A model generated the notes under the pieces. That model saw only the letters and a list, made by a program, of their open reading frames with translations, was not told where the DNA came from and did no database searches. 64,000 nt of DNA, from assembly GCF_947492815.1 (NCBI RefSeq), contig NZ_CANLOB010000025.1, forward strand, positions 1 through 64,000, in the 5' to 3' direction. Source of the DNA: an uncultured Dokdonia sp. GTDB taxonomy: Bacteria; Bacteroidota; Bacteroidia; Flavobacteriales; Flavobacteriaceae. Positions 42,048 through 52,300 of this stretch are shown in pieces (position 1 is the first letter of the stretch; each line of letters starts with the position of its first letter). The translations under genes and the position numbers were made by a program.

Positions 42048-44810
42048 CTATTTGTAAAAACGTTTTCTAATGCCAATACCTAAAATAATTATGACACTAA
42101 TGATGAGAGATCCCCATATATATGTCATAGGGGTTATTCCTAAATCAATTGTATTATCGTGTCCTGTTAGTGTAATACCGCTCCAGTAATAAGGAGAAGC
42201 TTCACTAGTATTTGCATGTTTTTTTAAATAGGATAATTTTGCATTTCGAAGCGCTTCAGACTTCTTTTTTCCTGATGATAACTCCTTGTAAAAAGCCGTG
42301 ATAATCTCCATATTTGCTTTTTCGTTGACATCCCAAAGCGTCGAAATTACACTTCGGGCTCCAGCCTTAAAAAAACCTCTTTTAATACTAAAAACCCCTT
42401 CGCCTTTTTTGAGATCTCCAACATCGGTTTTGCAAGCACTTAAAACGATTAATTCCTTTCTCTTTTTTGTGGTATAGAGCTCTTCTAGTCTAAGTTTTTC
42501 ATCATAAAATGCTAACCATGGCCCATAGTTGTCTGTGCCTCCATGTGTGGAAATGTGAATGATACTATTGTCTTCATATTGAACTAAAAACAACGCTTTA
42601 GTTGCTTCTTTCTTTGTATACGTTTGGTTGTTGTAATAGACTGCTATTTCGGTTGCTTCTTTTGCACTGTTCGGAAGTTTGTCTAGATAATTATCTTTAA
42701 AATCTGTAGGTAGAAAACTAATGTTTTTATTTTCTGTGGGGTATAATTGTGTAATACGCTCATCCAAAGAATGAGAATATTTATACGTGATGTTATATGT
42801 GTTTATAAAGTAAGCTTCGGGAATATTTAATTCTTCGGATAGGATAAGTGCTTCAAAAGGTACTTTCTGAATATCGCCATCAGGAATAATAACTAGAGAA
42901 CTTCCTGGTACGCTTTCGCGAAAGCGTGTAAAAGGCAATAATACACTTGACAAATTTGCTGCTAGTTTTTTATAGCGTGTAATCTCTTGAGAGGTTGTAA
43001 AAGGACGTGTTAGAGTCTGTTGGAATTCTTCAATTTGTTGTTGAAGAGTTGTTATAGAGACCGGAATTTCTTTAAGTTTAATTTCATTATTAGAAACATG
43101 CATTACATATCCCAAGCGATCTCCCAAAGCATAATTAACGATGTGTTCATTTGCTTGGAGTGTTTCTTTAATGTTTTCAAGAGAAGATACATTTAGCTGC
43201 TTTTTAAAATCTCTATAAATAGGATACAAAACACCTATTGAATCTATGAATTTTCGATATTTTCTTTTGATAGAAAACAATTCTTTTTTGGCTGTTTTTA
43301 TCTGATCAGTAGTTGTATTAGTAAGAGGTGTATTTTCTATAATGTCTAAATAACTACTAATACTGGAGGTCATGTTACTTTCAGTTTCTAGTATCTCTTG
43401 TGGTATATTTGCTCTTTGTTTGGCTAAGGTTTCTGTAGTGTTTTCTAATAAAAGAAGCCCCTTCTTTTTCTCCATATAGTAAAATGCGACTTCAGGTTTA
43501 TTAAGAAGATGCGCAACTTTAATAGCATTCATATATAAGGGAGCTGCTTTTTTACGCCAACTTAGCTTTGATAGTTCCTCTTGACTTTCTAAGAAAAGTT
43601 CATCACTTACAGTATCTGCATATTTCAATACATTGAGTGCTTGCTGTAAATGCTCTTCATTTTGATCTTTTTCATAATAAGCAATCCATGCGTTTAAGGC
43701 ATCATATAAGTAACTGAAAAGGAATTTTTTATTTGGAGAAATACTTATTTCAGAGAGGTTTGGTAATTGTTTTTTTACAGATGGATCATCTTTAGTGATT
43801 AATGAAATAGCCTCATAATAGTGATCTAATGCTTTTTCATAATTTCCTATTCTGAATTCAAGACTACCAAGATTGTTTGAAATGTTACTCAAAGGAACAT
43901 TTCTTTCTTCTGTGTAGGCATATGATTGATTAAAATAATCTCTTGCTTTAATAAAATTGTTTTTTTCAGTTTCAATAACACCCAGTAAGCTTATAGCATT
44001 AAATGCTTTATCTAGACTGTTTAGGTCTTTGTATATTTTAAAAGACTTAAGGGCATTTTTTTCAGCATCTTCTGGTAAGCCTGCAATCTGATACATTGCT
44101 GCGGTGTTATTGATTATAGAAGCTTCTGTTGATGGAGAAACATCTGATTGATCATAGGTGTCTATCTTCTTTTTAATTTCAATAAAATCATCTAGATAAA
44201 TAGGGTCATTGAGCTCTACATACATCGCTAAAATGTTGTTAAGTACTTTAATGGCCATGTTATCGTATTGCTGATCTTTAAGAATCTGTTCTGCTAATAA
44301 AAAGTGTTCAAGGGCATTTTGGAAGTCTCCCCATTTATCGTAAATAATGCCTAATTCTCCATATGCTTTACCTAATCTGGCATCACGGTCATCAGAAACA
44401 GAAACCAAAGTGTCATAATATGCCTTTGCCTTCCATAGCTGAGGAGTATTTGAGTTATGATGAAAGTAACCGAGGTTATATAAATTTCGTCGTGTTTTAT
44501 CTGCTTTTGGATTTAACTTTTTTAAACGTAATGCGCGTTCCTTTTTTCCATATTCTTGCGCTTTATCATCACCTACATACCCATAATACCATCTGGAGTA
44601 TAAGTAATAAGCATCTTCTAATAGTTCAGTTTCTTTAGGAAGTGATTCAAAATAGTGTTCTAGTTGAGTTACTTTTTGGGTATTGGTTATTTTTAAATCT
44701 AGAATAGAGTCAACATAGGAGTTTGGAGCTTGTTGAGACCAAACAGAAACTGTTAATAAACATACTAGTGATAGTAGGGAGGTGTTGCTTATTATTCTCA
44801 TAGGTAGCAT
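42048..44810 (-). CDS. CHAT-domain caspase-like protein with TPR repeats and membrane anchor
   Basis: 920 residues. Signal peptide ('NTSLLSLVCLLTVSVWSQQ'), eight or more TPR units (about 60-440), a coiled linker, then a CHAT protease domain (about 620-880) with catalytic His in 'SIIHISTHGG' (near 753) and Cys in 'LIVLSACKTDVG' (near 791), plus 'GVFSIKRGFFKAGARSVIST'. A helix ends the protein ('IWGSLIISVIIILGIGIRKR'), so the body should face the periplasm. CHAT proteases of this class act in bacterial signalling and some in cell-death systems. The palindrome at 42911 encodes 'FRES' just before the CHAT core. Confidence 0.93.
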   Translation of the reverse strand: MLPMRIISNTSLLSLVCLLTVSVWSQQAPNSYVDSILDLKITNTQKVTQLEHYFESLPKETELLEDAYYLYSRWYYGYVGDDKAQEYGKKERALRLKKLNPKADKTRRNLYNLGYFHHNSNTPQLWKAKAYYDTLVSVSDDRDARLGKAYGELGIIYDKWGDFQNALEHFLLAEQILKDQQYDNMAIKVLNNILAMYVELNDPIYLDDFIEIKKKIDTYDQSDVSPSTEASIINNTAAMYQIAGLPEDAEKNALKSFKIYKDLNSLDKAFNAISLLGVIETEKNNFIKARDYFNQSYAYTEERNVPLSNISNNLGSLEFRIGNYEKALDHYYEAISLITKDDPSVKKQLPNLSEISISPNKKFLFSYLYDALNAWIAYYEKDQNEEHLQQALNVLKYADTVSDELFLESQEELSKLSWRKKAAPLYMNAIKVAHLLNKPEVAFYYMEKKKGLLLLENTTETLAKQRANIPQEILETESNMTSSISSYLDIIENTPLTNTTTDQIKTAKKELFSIKRKYRKFIDSIGVLYPIYRDFKKQLNVSSLENIKETLQANEHIVNYALGDRLGYVMHVSNNEIKLKEIPVSITTLQQQIEEFQQTLTRPFTTSQEITRYKKLAANLSSVLLPFTRFRESVPGSSLVIIPDGDIQKVPFEALILSEELNIPEAYFINTYNITYKYSHSLDERITQLYPTENKNISFLPTDFKDNYLDKLPNSAKEATEIAVYYNNQTYTKKEATKALFLVQYEDNSIIHISTHGGTDNYGPWLAFYDEKLRLEELYTTKKRKELIVLSACKTDVGDLKKGEGVFSIKRGFFKAGARSVISTLWDVNEKANMEIITAFYKELSSGKKKSEALRNAKLSYLKKHANTSEASPYYWSGITLTGHDNTIDLGITPMTYIWGSLIISVIIILGIGIRKRFYK
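42911..42926. repeat. CGCTTTCGCGAAAGCG palindrome inside the CHAT gene
   Basis: Perfect 16-base copy (18 with flanking A/T), read as Phe-Arg-Glu-Ser. Confidence 0.95.
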
Positions 44811-44837
44811 TTTGCACTATAAATATATACTATTTTA

Positions 44838-44861
44838 GGGAAGGAATTTTACTTCCTTCCC
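44838..44861 (-). terminator. Hairpin between the subtilisin and CHAT genes
   Basis: Stem GGGAAGGAA / TTCCTTCCC with loop TTTTAC, 53 bases past the S8 peptidase stop; weak T-run, so it may also be a processing or stabilising hairpin. Confidence 0.6.
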
Positions 44862-44913
44862 CTTGGTGGTTTAAACAATAAGTGTCTACCTAAACCTAAT
44901 TATCCAAACCAAA

Positions 44914-46185
44914 TTAATAGTCTAAATATGATTGATATTTAATGTCTGTTAAATTATTGCTGAGTGTGCATGTATAAAGTATGCTTTCAATATGTTGCAT
45001 TGGAGCTATACCGGGTGTGTATAATGTTCCAGCAATGGCAGAGGTGTATGCGCTGGCATATGAGGTTCCTGAAAGTAATATATAATCATTCTCATCTATA
45101 TAGAATGGAATGTTCTGTCCAGGTGCTGCAATATCAACAGATTGCGTTCCGTAATTTGAAAATTTAGAGAGACCTGAATTGTAGGTATTTCCATTCCAAG
45201 ACGCTATAGAAAGTATATTGTTTGAATTATATGAAGATGGATAATGAGCTATAATATCGTTGTCATTTGATTCATTACCAGCAGATGCTATAATAAGAAC
45301 ATCATCTTGAGCACTTTCTATAAATTCTCTTAATAGTGTATATTCTGTACCATACCATCCAAAACTCATATTGATAATTTTTACGTCACTATTATTTAAA
45401 ATGTATTTAAATCCGCAAAGAATATCGAAATAACGAGCATTTCCATTTTCGTCAAATACTTTTACAGGGAGTATCTGAAAATTGATATTTTGAGCGGTTA
45501 ACTTCTCGTATATCATATAAGAAGCTTGGGTTCCATGACCATGGTTGTCAAAAGGGATATTGTTATTATCTACAAAATTCCATCCAACATAGTCTATCAT
45601 ATCATCATCTATACAAGCATTAGTATTTAATGAATTGTTATAGATAAAAGGCAATTCAAAACCAAAGTAGTTATGGTCGATACCCGTATCTAATACCGCT
45701 ATAGTGACCCCATTATTAGAAGATTTTAATAGATTGGTAGCACTTGTGATGTCGTCAGGGCCAAAAGCGCTATTCAATTTTCCTCCTTTATGTTTTATAA
45801 TGGTATTCATTTGAGATCCCTCAACACCTAATGTCTCTCTAGTACCATTAACAACCGTTTCTAATGTTAAACCACTAGAAGTCTCCCCGCTACTATCAAT
45901 AACAAAAACCCATAGTTCGAGCGTAGGATCGGCACACTCACATTTTTTATACTCCGTTACTTGATACTGATCTCTTATTTCTTGTTTGCCAGCTTCACTA
46001 AGACCTTCTTCATATTTAATTACAATTTCGCCTTTATCTATATCTATTGGATTAATAGGTAATGTGAAATTAGCAGTAGTATTTTTAAGATCATTCTCTA
46101 ATAGTTCATCTAGACTATCGTCTTTTTCACATCCAGAGATAATACACAAAAAAAGAAACGCCGCTAAAAAAAATAATTTTTTCAT
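44914..46185 (-). CDS. Subtilisin-like (S8) serine protease lipoprotein
   Basis: 423 residues. Lipoprotein signal 'LAAFLFLCIISGCEKDD' with Cys19 to be lipidated. A pro-region of about 110 residues is followed by the S8 domain with Asp in 'IAVLDTGIDH' (near 165), His in 'DNHGHGTQASYM' (near 216) and Ser in 'LSGTSYASAYTSA' (near 371). It lies directly upstream of the CHAT protein on the same strand (103-base gap). A second protease beside a caspase-like protein suggests a proteolytic signalling cascade (inference). The 246-base gap upstream of its start, towards mdh, shows no clear minus-strand promoter motif. Confidence 0.92.
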   Translation of the reverse strand: MKKLFFLAAFLFLCIISGCEKDDSLDELLENDLKNTTANFTLPINPIDIDKGEIVIKYEEGLSEAGKQEIRDQYQVTEYKKCECADPTLELWVFVIDSSGETSSGLTLETVVNGTRETLGVEGSQMNTIIKHKGGKLNSAFGPDDITSATNLLKSSNNGVTIAVLDTGIDHNYFGFELPFIYNNSLNTNACIDDDMIDYVGWNFVDNNNIPFDNHGHGTQASYMIYEKLTAQNINFQILPVKVFDENGNARYFDILCGFKYILNNSDVKIINMSFGWYGTEYTLLREFIESAQDDVLIIASAGNESNDNDIIAHYPSSYNSNNILSIASWNGNTYNSGLSKFSNYGTQSVDIAAPGQNIPFYIDENDYILLSGTSYASAYTSAIAGTLYTPGIAPMQHIESILYTCTLSNNLTDIKYQSYLDY

Positions 46186-46380
46186 AATTTTTTGGTTTTT
46201 AAAATTAGGTTTAGGATTTTAATAAGCATTTTCAATATATATATACCTTGATATGCTTATATAATGGGTAGAGGCAAAACATATAATTTTGTTACCCACC
46301 TATAATACTTTTAAAGTAAAAAATGAATAGTTTAAGATGTCTTTTAACCCTTATTTAGTAATTAAATGTTAAAGAAACTG

Positions 46381-46388
46381 TATTTTTG
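46381..46388 (+). promoter_or_regulatory. -7 box of mdh
   Basis: TATTTTTG, 44 bases before the ATG; fits TAnnTTTG. Confidence 0.5.
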
Positions 46389-46431
46389 CGACTAGTTGAA
46401 AAAACAATAACAAATTAAAAAAAATAAATTT

Positions 46432-47358
46432 ATGAAAGTTACCGTAGTAGGTGCAGGAGCAGTAGGAGCAAGTTGCGCCGAATATATCGCTATTAAAGAT
46501 TTTGCAAGTGAGGTTGTATTACTAGACATTAAAGAAGGATATGCTGAAGGAAAGGCTATGGATTTAATGCAAACGGCTTCTCTCAACGGTTTTGATACAA
46601 AAATCACAGGTTCAACTAGTGATTATAGCAAAACAGCAGGGAGTGATATCGCGGTAATTACTTCTGGTATTCCTCGTAAACCAGGAATGACACGTGAAGA
46701 GCTGATAGGAATTAATGCTGGAATTGTAAAATCTGTGGCAACGAGCCTTGTAGAACATTCTCCAAATGTGATTTTAATTGTTGTATCTAATCCTATGGAT
46801 ACGATGACATATTTAACTCATAAAGTAACTGGACTTCCTAAAAATCGTATTATCGGTATGGGAGGTGCATTAGATAGCGCACGTTTTAAATATCGTTTAG
46901 CAGAGGCTTTAGAAGCACCTATTTCTGATGTAGACGGAATGGTAATTGGAGGACACTCTGACAAAGGAATGGTTCCTTTAACACGTTTGGCTACTCGTAA
47001 TAGTGTGCCAGCTTCAGAATTTTTAAGTGAAGAACGTTTACAACAAGTACTTGAAGATACGAAGGTAGGTGGAGCGACATTAACAAAGCTTTTAGGTACC
47101 TCTGCATGGTATGCGCCAGGCGCTGCAGTATCAGGTCTTGTACAAGCTATTGCTTGTGATCAAAAGAAAATATTCCCATGTTCTACTTTATTAGATGGAG
47201 AGTATGGACTTTCAGATTTATGTATTGGAGTACCTGTAGTATTAGGTAGTAACGGTATTGAAAAAATCGTAGAAATTAATTTAAGTGATGCAGAAAGAGC
47301 ACACTTAGAAGAAAGTGCAGCAGGCGTTAAGAAAACAAACAGTCTTTTAGACGCATAA
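46432..47358 (+). CDS. mdh: Malate dehydrogenase (LDH-like type)
   Basis: 308 residues. NAD-binding 'VTVVGAGAVGASCAEYIA' and 'VVLLDIKEGYAEGKAMDL'; active-site 'ITSGIPRKPGMTREEL' with the arginines that choose malate, and catalytic His in 'VIGGHSDKGMVPL'. It interconverts malate and oxaloacetate in the TCA cycle. Transcribed with its own -7 box and ended by a UUCG hairpin. Confidence 0.97.
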   Translation: MKVTVVGAGAVGASCAEYIAIKDFASEVVLLDIKEGYAEGKAMDLMQTASLNGFDTKITGSTSDYSKTAGSDIAVITSGIPRKPGMTREELIGINAGIVKSVATSLVEHSPNVILIVVSNPMDTMTYLTHKVTGLPKNRIIGMGGALDSARFKYRLAEALEAPISDVDGMVIGGHSDKGMVPLTRLATRNSVPASEFLSEERLQQVLEDTKVGGATLTKLLGTSAWYAPGAAVSGLVQAIACDQKKIFPCSTLLDGEYGLSDLCIGVPVVLGSNGIEKIVEINLSDAERAHLEESAAGVKKTNSLLDA

Positions 47359-47379
47359 GCATCAAACAATAATTTATAA

Positions 47380-47410
47380 TAAAAAAAGCTATCTTCGGAT
47401 GGCTTTTTTT
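47380..47410 (+). terminator. Terminator after mdh with a UUCG tetraloop
   Basis: AAAAAAGCTATC, loop TTCG, GATGGCTTTTTTT. The ATC-TTCG-GAT apex makes the unusually stable UUCG-type loop. Confidence 0.88.
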
Positions 47411-47429
47411 ATTTAAAACAATTTCTAAT

Positions 47430-48335
47430 ATGTCTATAAAATCAATTGGCATTTTTTGTCTTTTCATCTGCTTGATATCCTGTATGTCAAATCAACCAAA
47501 ATATGAATACACGATCCAAGTTACTTCAGATGCTATAGAGGATGTCACTATAACACGTCTTAAAGAACGATTAGAAACAATCTCGCGAGTAGTCAATATC
47601 AATAAAAAAAATGCAAAAGAAATCACTATCAATTTTAAAAGCGATGCTTCAGATACGATTGTACAAGAAATAATTACTACCAAAGGAAATCTTGCATTTT
47701 ATGAAACAAAAAACTTAGCAGATGTGGGGTCGGTTATACAGGAAGTCTCAAAAATGTATGCTGCAGACAGTACTGAATCTCAACCTCTTTTTGAAGATGT
47801 GTTTTATATTGTTCCTGTTTTTGAGTCACCAGAGTTAGGGTATGTCAAGGTAGAAGATACGGCAGCAATTAATAAACTATTAATGAAGCCAGAAATTAGA
47901 AGTCACTTAAATGAGCGTCCACTTCATATACAATTTGCCTGGGGTTTGTTTGATAGTCAAACAGAACGATTGCCATTATATGCTTTAGAAGTGGGTACTA
48001 GAAAACGTCCAGCAATGACAGGTGATATTGTCTCAATGGCAAGAACTAGCAGGTCTTATGATGGACGCCCTAGCATTTCAATTAATATGGAAGCCTTACA
48101 AGCAGAAAAATGGGAGCGATTAACCAGAAAAGCATCCCAAGAAGGATTTTCTATAGCCATTGTTGTCGATAATCAAGTAATGATGGCGGCCAGAGCAGCC
48201 ACAGCTATTAAAGGAGGTATGACTGAAATAAGTGGAAACTTAACAGAAAAAGAAGCCTTTGCTTTATCGGCTATTCTCAATAGCGGCCCTATACAGCAAT
48301 TAGAAATAGTTAGTATAGATAAACAAACATTTTGA
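47430..48335 (+). CDS. Lipoprotein with SecD P1-head-like domain
   Basis: 301 residues. Lipoprotein signal 'IKSIGIFCLFICLISCMSNQ'. The C-terminal half repeats a stretch of SecD: 'GDIVSMARTSRSYDGRPSIS', 'AIVVDNQVMMAARAATAIKG' and 'GMTEISGNLTEKEAFALSAI' match 'GDVVNDARQQYTQQQKPAVG', 'AIVLDNTVQSAATAGKEIKG' and 'GSTEISGNFTVQSAQDLATV' of the SecDF protein encoded 1 kb downstream. So this is a stand-alone, lipid-anchored P1-type domain, without the SecD membrane helices. It may assist or regulate SecDF, or be a duplicate with a separate role (inference). Confidence 0.82.
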   Translation: MSIKSIGIFCLFICLISCMSNQPKYEYTIQVTSDAIEDVTITRLKERLETISRVVNINKKNAKEITINFKSDASDTIVQEIITTKGNLAFYETKNLADVGSVIQEVSKMYAADSTESQPLFEDVFYIVPVFESPELGYVKVEDTAAINKLLMKPEIRSHLNERPLHIQFAWGLFDSQTERLPLYALEVGTRKRPAMTGDIVSMARTSRSYDGRPSISINMEALQAEKWERLTRKASQEGFSIAIVVDNQVMMAARAATAIKGGMTEISGNLTEKEAFALSAILNSGPIQQLEIVSIDKQTF

Positions 48336-48351
48336 TGTAGATTTTGCTAAG

Positions 48352-48371
48352 TACGCTTTCGCGAAAGCGTA
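48352..48371. repeat. Palindrome between the P1-like lipoprotein gene and the next gene
   Basis: Perfect 20-base palindrome: TA, the CGCTTTCGCGAAAGCG core (48354-48369), TA. Intergenic, 16 bases after the stop codon. Confidence 0.95.
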
Positions 48372-48482
48372 TACAACACCCTGTAAATTATAGAAAGGAG
48401 CAGTTATTAAACAATGAACTCTCTTTTATCTTGTGTACCTAGTCTTTCATTTAATAGTTGCAATTTCGTACTATAAAAAATA

Positions 48483-48513
48483 TTGGGTTTTCATAATTGA
48501 AACCCTATATTTG
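48483..48513 (+). promoter_or_regulatory. Bacteroidota promoter upstream of the 200-residue protein gene
   Basis: TTG at 48483-48485, 20-base spacer, TATATTTG at 48506-48513. Confidence 0.6.
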
Positions 48514-48583
48514 CACGTTTTGTAAAAAGATCGATGATGATCACTTTATAAAATGTAAATCTTAAGTTTCTGAAATCAGACGC

Positions 48584-49186
48584 GTGAAAAATAAATGGTA
48601 CATTGTTGTTCTCATTTTTATCCTAGCTATTTTAGGTATTAGCTCGGAACGCTCTTCTGCACCCAATCAAGAACTTGTTATTCAGTTTACGGATGCTGAA
48701 ATAGCTTCAGACAAAGCGCAACACACCATTACTCGTGTTAAAAGCCAATTAGAAGCTGTAGGAGTTCATAGTATCAAGATTCAGGAATTAGGAAATGGCA
48801 CCTTGAAAATCACGTATTATAGTGATGTTGAGGTTTCTGAAATTCAAAAAATATTCTCAGAAAGTGTTGAAATAGCATCTAGTCATACTTCAGATAAAGA
48901 AGATGCACAATTACCTTCTGAAAAAGAATTGAAAGAATATCAACTAGATATTTATGAAATTCAAAATAACAATGATTTCGTTGGTTCTAACGGAAATGTT
49001 TTAGAAGCAAAATCAGAAATCATTCGTTTTTTTACTCCAGATTCTTATGCTACGAAAAGTAAGCAAACTGAAGCGCAAAAAAATAAAATTGAGAAAATAG
49101 CATATATCTGCTATAAAAATATTGCAACTGCAATAGATGAAGCTGCATATAAAATCCCTGAAGTAAGGGCAGGACCCACAGCTTAA
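48584..49186 (+). CDS. Membrane-anchored protein related to the SecD P1 N-terminal region
   Basis: 200 residues. The start is GTG at 48584; the frame is bounded by a stop at 48563. One N-terminal helix ('WYIVVLIFILAILGIS'), then a soluble part. Its 'AQHTITRVKSQLEAVGVHSI' and 'GTLKITYYSDVEVSEIQKIF' resemble the 'TRLKERLETISRVV'/'ITINFKSDASDTI' part of the P1-like lipoprotein just upstream and the ferredoxin-like fold of SecD P1. The resemblance is moderate, so I call it a probable distant paralogue. It lies 156 bases upstream of secDF. Confidence 0.65.
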   Translation: MKNKWYIVVLIFILAILGISSERSSAPNQELVIQFTDAEIASDKAQHTITRVKSQLEAVGVHSIKIQELGNGTLKITYYSDVEVSEIQKIFSESVEIASSHTSDKEDAQLPSEKELKEYQLDIYEIQNNNDFVGSNGNVLEAKSEIIRFFTPDSYATKSKQTEAQKNKIEKIAYICYKNIATAIDEAAYKIPEVRAGPTA

Positions 49187-49342
49187 AAGAATTCTTATCC
49201 TAAGTGATTTTCGATAATCACACACCCAACAGCTTTTCAAATGAAGAGCTTCAACTAAATTACCATATAATAGTAATGATCAAAAATAAGTAATACATCA
49301 CAGATGTACTGACTTTGATAATTGATCGCAAAAAACAACAAA

Positions 49343-52300
49343 ATGCAAAATAAAGGACTCATTCGATTATTTGCTATCGTATTTGGATTGGTATGTATTT
49401 ACCAACTTGGATTTACGTATTTAGCAAATAAAACAGAGACAGCGGCAAAAGAATTTGCCATCAGTAAAGCAGGTGATAACGCAGATGAAAGAGATAGACA
49501 AGAGCGTATATACCTAGACAGTGTAGGGAAACTTCCAATATATGCTGGAATTACTTACAACGAAGCAAAAGAAAAAGAACTAAATAAAGGTCTTGACCTT
49601 AAAGGAGGAATTAACGTAATTCTTCAAATTTCTGTTAGAGATATCTTAGGAGGATTAGCTAATGGAAAAAGAGATCCAAAATTTATTGCTGCTTTAGATG
49701 CAGCCGATGAAGCACAAAAAGATAGTCAGAATACATATCTAGATGATTTCTTAACTGCGTTTGATGCGCAAGGAGGAGATAAAAAATTAGCAGATCCAGA
49801 TATTTTTTCTAATGTTGTTCTAGGAGATAAAATAAGAAAAGCAAACATACCTAATGCTGAAGTTGCTGAAGTTCTTAGAGAAGAAGTTAAAGAAACGATC
49901 CAGTCGGCTTTTGAAACATTACGTAATCGTATTGATAAATTTGGGGTAACACAACCTAATATCCAAAGCCTTGGAGATAATGGTCGTATTTTAGTAGAAC
50001 TTCCTGGAGCAAAAGACATTCAACGTGCTGTAGAGTTTGTAACCGCTAAAGCTCAATTAGAATTTTATGAAACACATTATGCGGGTGATGCATTACAGTA
50101 TTTATTTTCAGTGAATCAAGCCTTAGCTGCCAAGGTTAAGAAAGACGAAGTTGAAGAAACAGAAGTAGTACAAGATTCAACTGAAAATACAGATAATGTA
50201 GTAGATGAATTATTAAAAGATGTAGAAGAAGATGAAGAGGAAGAAGTAGCTCAAAACAATCCATTATTTGATGTTTTTGAACCAAATCAAATAGCATTAA
50301 ATCCACAATACAGACAGATCTCTACGATTGGATATGCTGCAGTTAAGGATACAGCAAAAATTAATGCTTATTTAAGAACTCCAGAAATTGTACGTTTACG
50401 CCCTGCTAACTTACGTTTTGCAAAATTTACTTGGGGAGATGTAGAGACACTAGAACAAGGAACAGGTGATGATATCACAGAAGTAGAAAGAGTTACTTTA
50501 TATGCACTAGAATCTAATCGTTCTGGAGCACCTTATATGAGTGGTGATGTTGTAAATGATGCACGTCAACAATATACACAACAACAAAAGCCTGCTGTAG
50601 GTCTTGATTTTGAAGGACAAGGAGTGAGCCAATGGGCAAAAATGACACGTACTGTAGCACAAAAAGGAAATGCGATAGCAATTGTTCTTGATAATACGGT
50701 ACAATCTGCAGCAACTGCAGGAAAAGAAATTAAAGGGGGTAGCACAGAGATTTCAGGTAACTTTACAGTACAATCTGCACAAGATCTTGCTACTGTATTA
50801 AACGCGGGTAAACTTCCAGCTTCTGCAGATGTAATTGAAGCAGAAGAAATTGGAGCAACATTAGGAAAAGAAGCAATTAATAGTGGTGTTATCTCATTTG
50901 TGATAGCATTATTACTTGTATTGATATGGATGGTATTCTATTACGGTAAAGCAGGTTTATTTGCAGATATCGCATTGATTGTAAACATTCTATTCATTTT
51001 TGGAGTACTAGCAAGTTTAGGAGCAGTATTAACATTACCTGGTATTGCAGGTATTGTATTAACCATAGGTATGTCGGTAGATGCCAACGTACTTATCTTT
51101 GAGCGTATTAAAGAAGAATTACGAAAAGGCAAATCTCAAAAAGATGCTATTAAAGATGGTTTCAATAATGCATTGTCATCTATTCTGGATGCAAACATTA
51201 CGACCTTCTTAACAGCCTTAATCTTATTCTTATTTGGAACAGGACCTGTACAAGGATTTGCAACAACCTTAATGATTGGTATTGCTACTTCTTTATTCTC
51301 TGCAATATTCATTACACGTCTTTTCATAGATAACTATGGTAAGAATGGAAAATCACTTGCATTTGCAACAGGAATGACTAAAAACCTATTTACAAATACG
51401 AAAATTGATTTCTTAGGAAAACGTAAGGTTGCGTATATCATTTCTCTTGGATTAGTAGCTGTAGGTGTTTTCTCTTTAGTAACTGGAGGATTAAATGCTG
51501 GTGTAGACTTTGTAGGAGGACGTTCTTATACAGTGCGTTTTGAAAAAGCAATTAGCTCTACCGAAGTTGGCGAACTATTAGCTAGTGACGCTGTTTTTGG
51601 AAGTGCTATTGTAAAAACATATGGAGCAGATAATCAATTAAAGATTACTACTAAATATAAAATTCAAGAAAGCGGTATCGAAGTAGATGAAGCTGTAGAG
51701 AAGAAATTATTCGGAGCTCTTAAAGACTACTTCCCTGCCAATTTAAGTTTTGAAGACTTTAGTAGATCCTTCGAAGGGAAGACTGTTGGTAAGATGAGTT
51801 ATAACAAAGTAGGACCTACGATTGCAGATGATATTAAGAGAGGCGCTTTACTAGCCGTTGTTGGATCATTAATCGTAGTATTCTTATATATCTTATTACG
51901 TTTCCGTAGATGGCAGTTCTCTTTAGGAGCAGTTACGGCGGTATTCCATGATGTATTATTAGTACTTGGAATCTTCGCTATTTTCAAAAATATCATGCCG
52001 TTTGATATGGAAGTCGACCAAAACTTTATTGCGGCTATCCTGACCGTAATTGGATACTCCCTGAATGATACCGTGGTTGTATTTGACCGTATTCGTGAGT
52101 ATATCAAAGAGCACGGATCAACACGTGGATTTGGAAAACTAATCAATCAAGCATTAAATAGTACATTAAGCCGTACATTAAATACATCTGTAACGACATT
52201 AATCGTGTTATTAGCGATCTTCTTCTTAGGAGCAGATTCTATTAGAGGATTAATGTTTGCATTAATTGTAGGGGTAATTGTAGGAACATACTCTTCACTA

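Noticed and set aside
42048..46185. CHAT cluster as a gasdermin or type III-E CRISPR system
   Set aside because: No gasdermin-like gene, no Cas7-11-type gene and no CRISPR repeats in the window.
49322..49342. Longer TTG start for SecDF, and likewise for gene starts at 5939, 16420, 25739, 28932, 30043 and 31964
   Set aside because: In each case an ATG a few codons later gives the family N-terminus or a clean signal peptide, so the TTG codons were not used.
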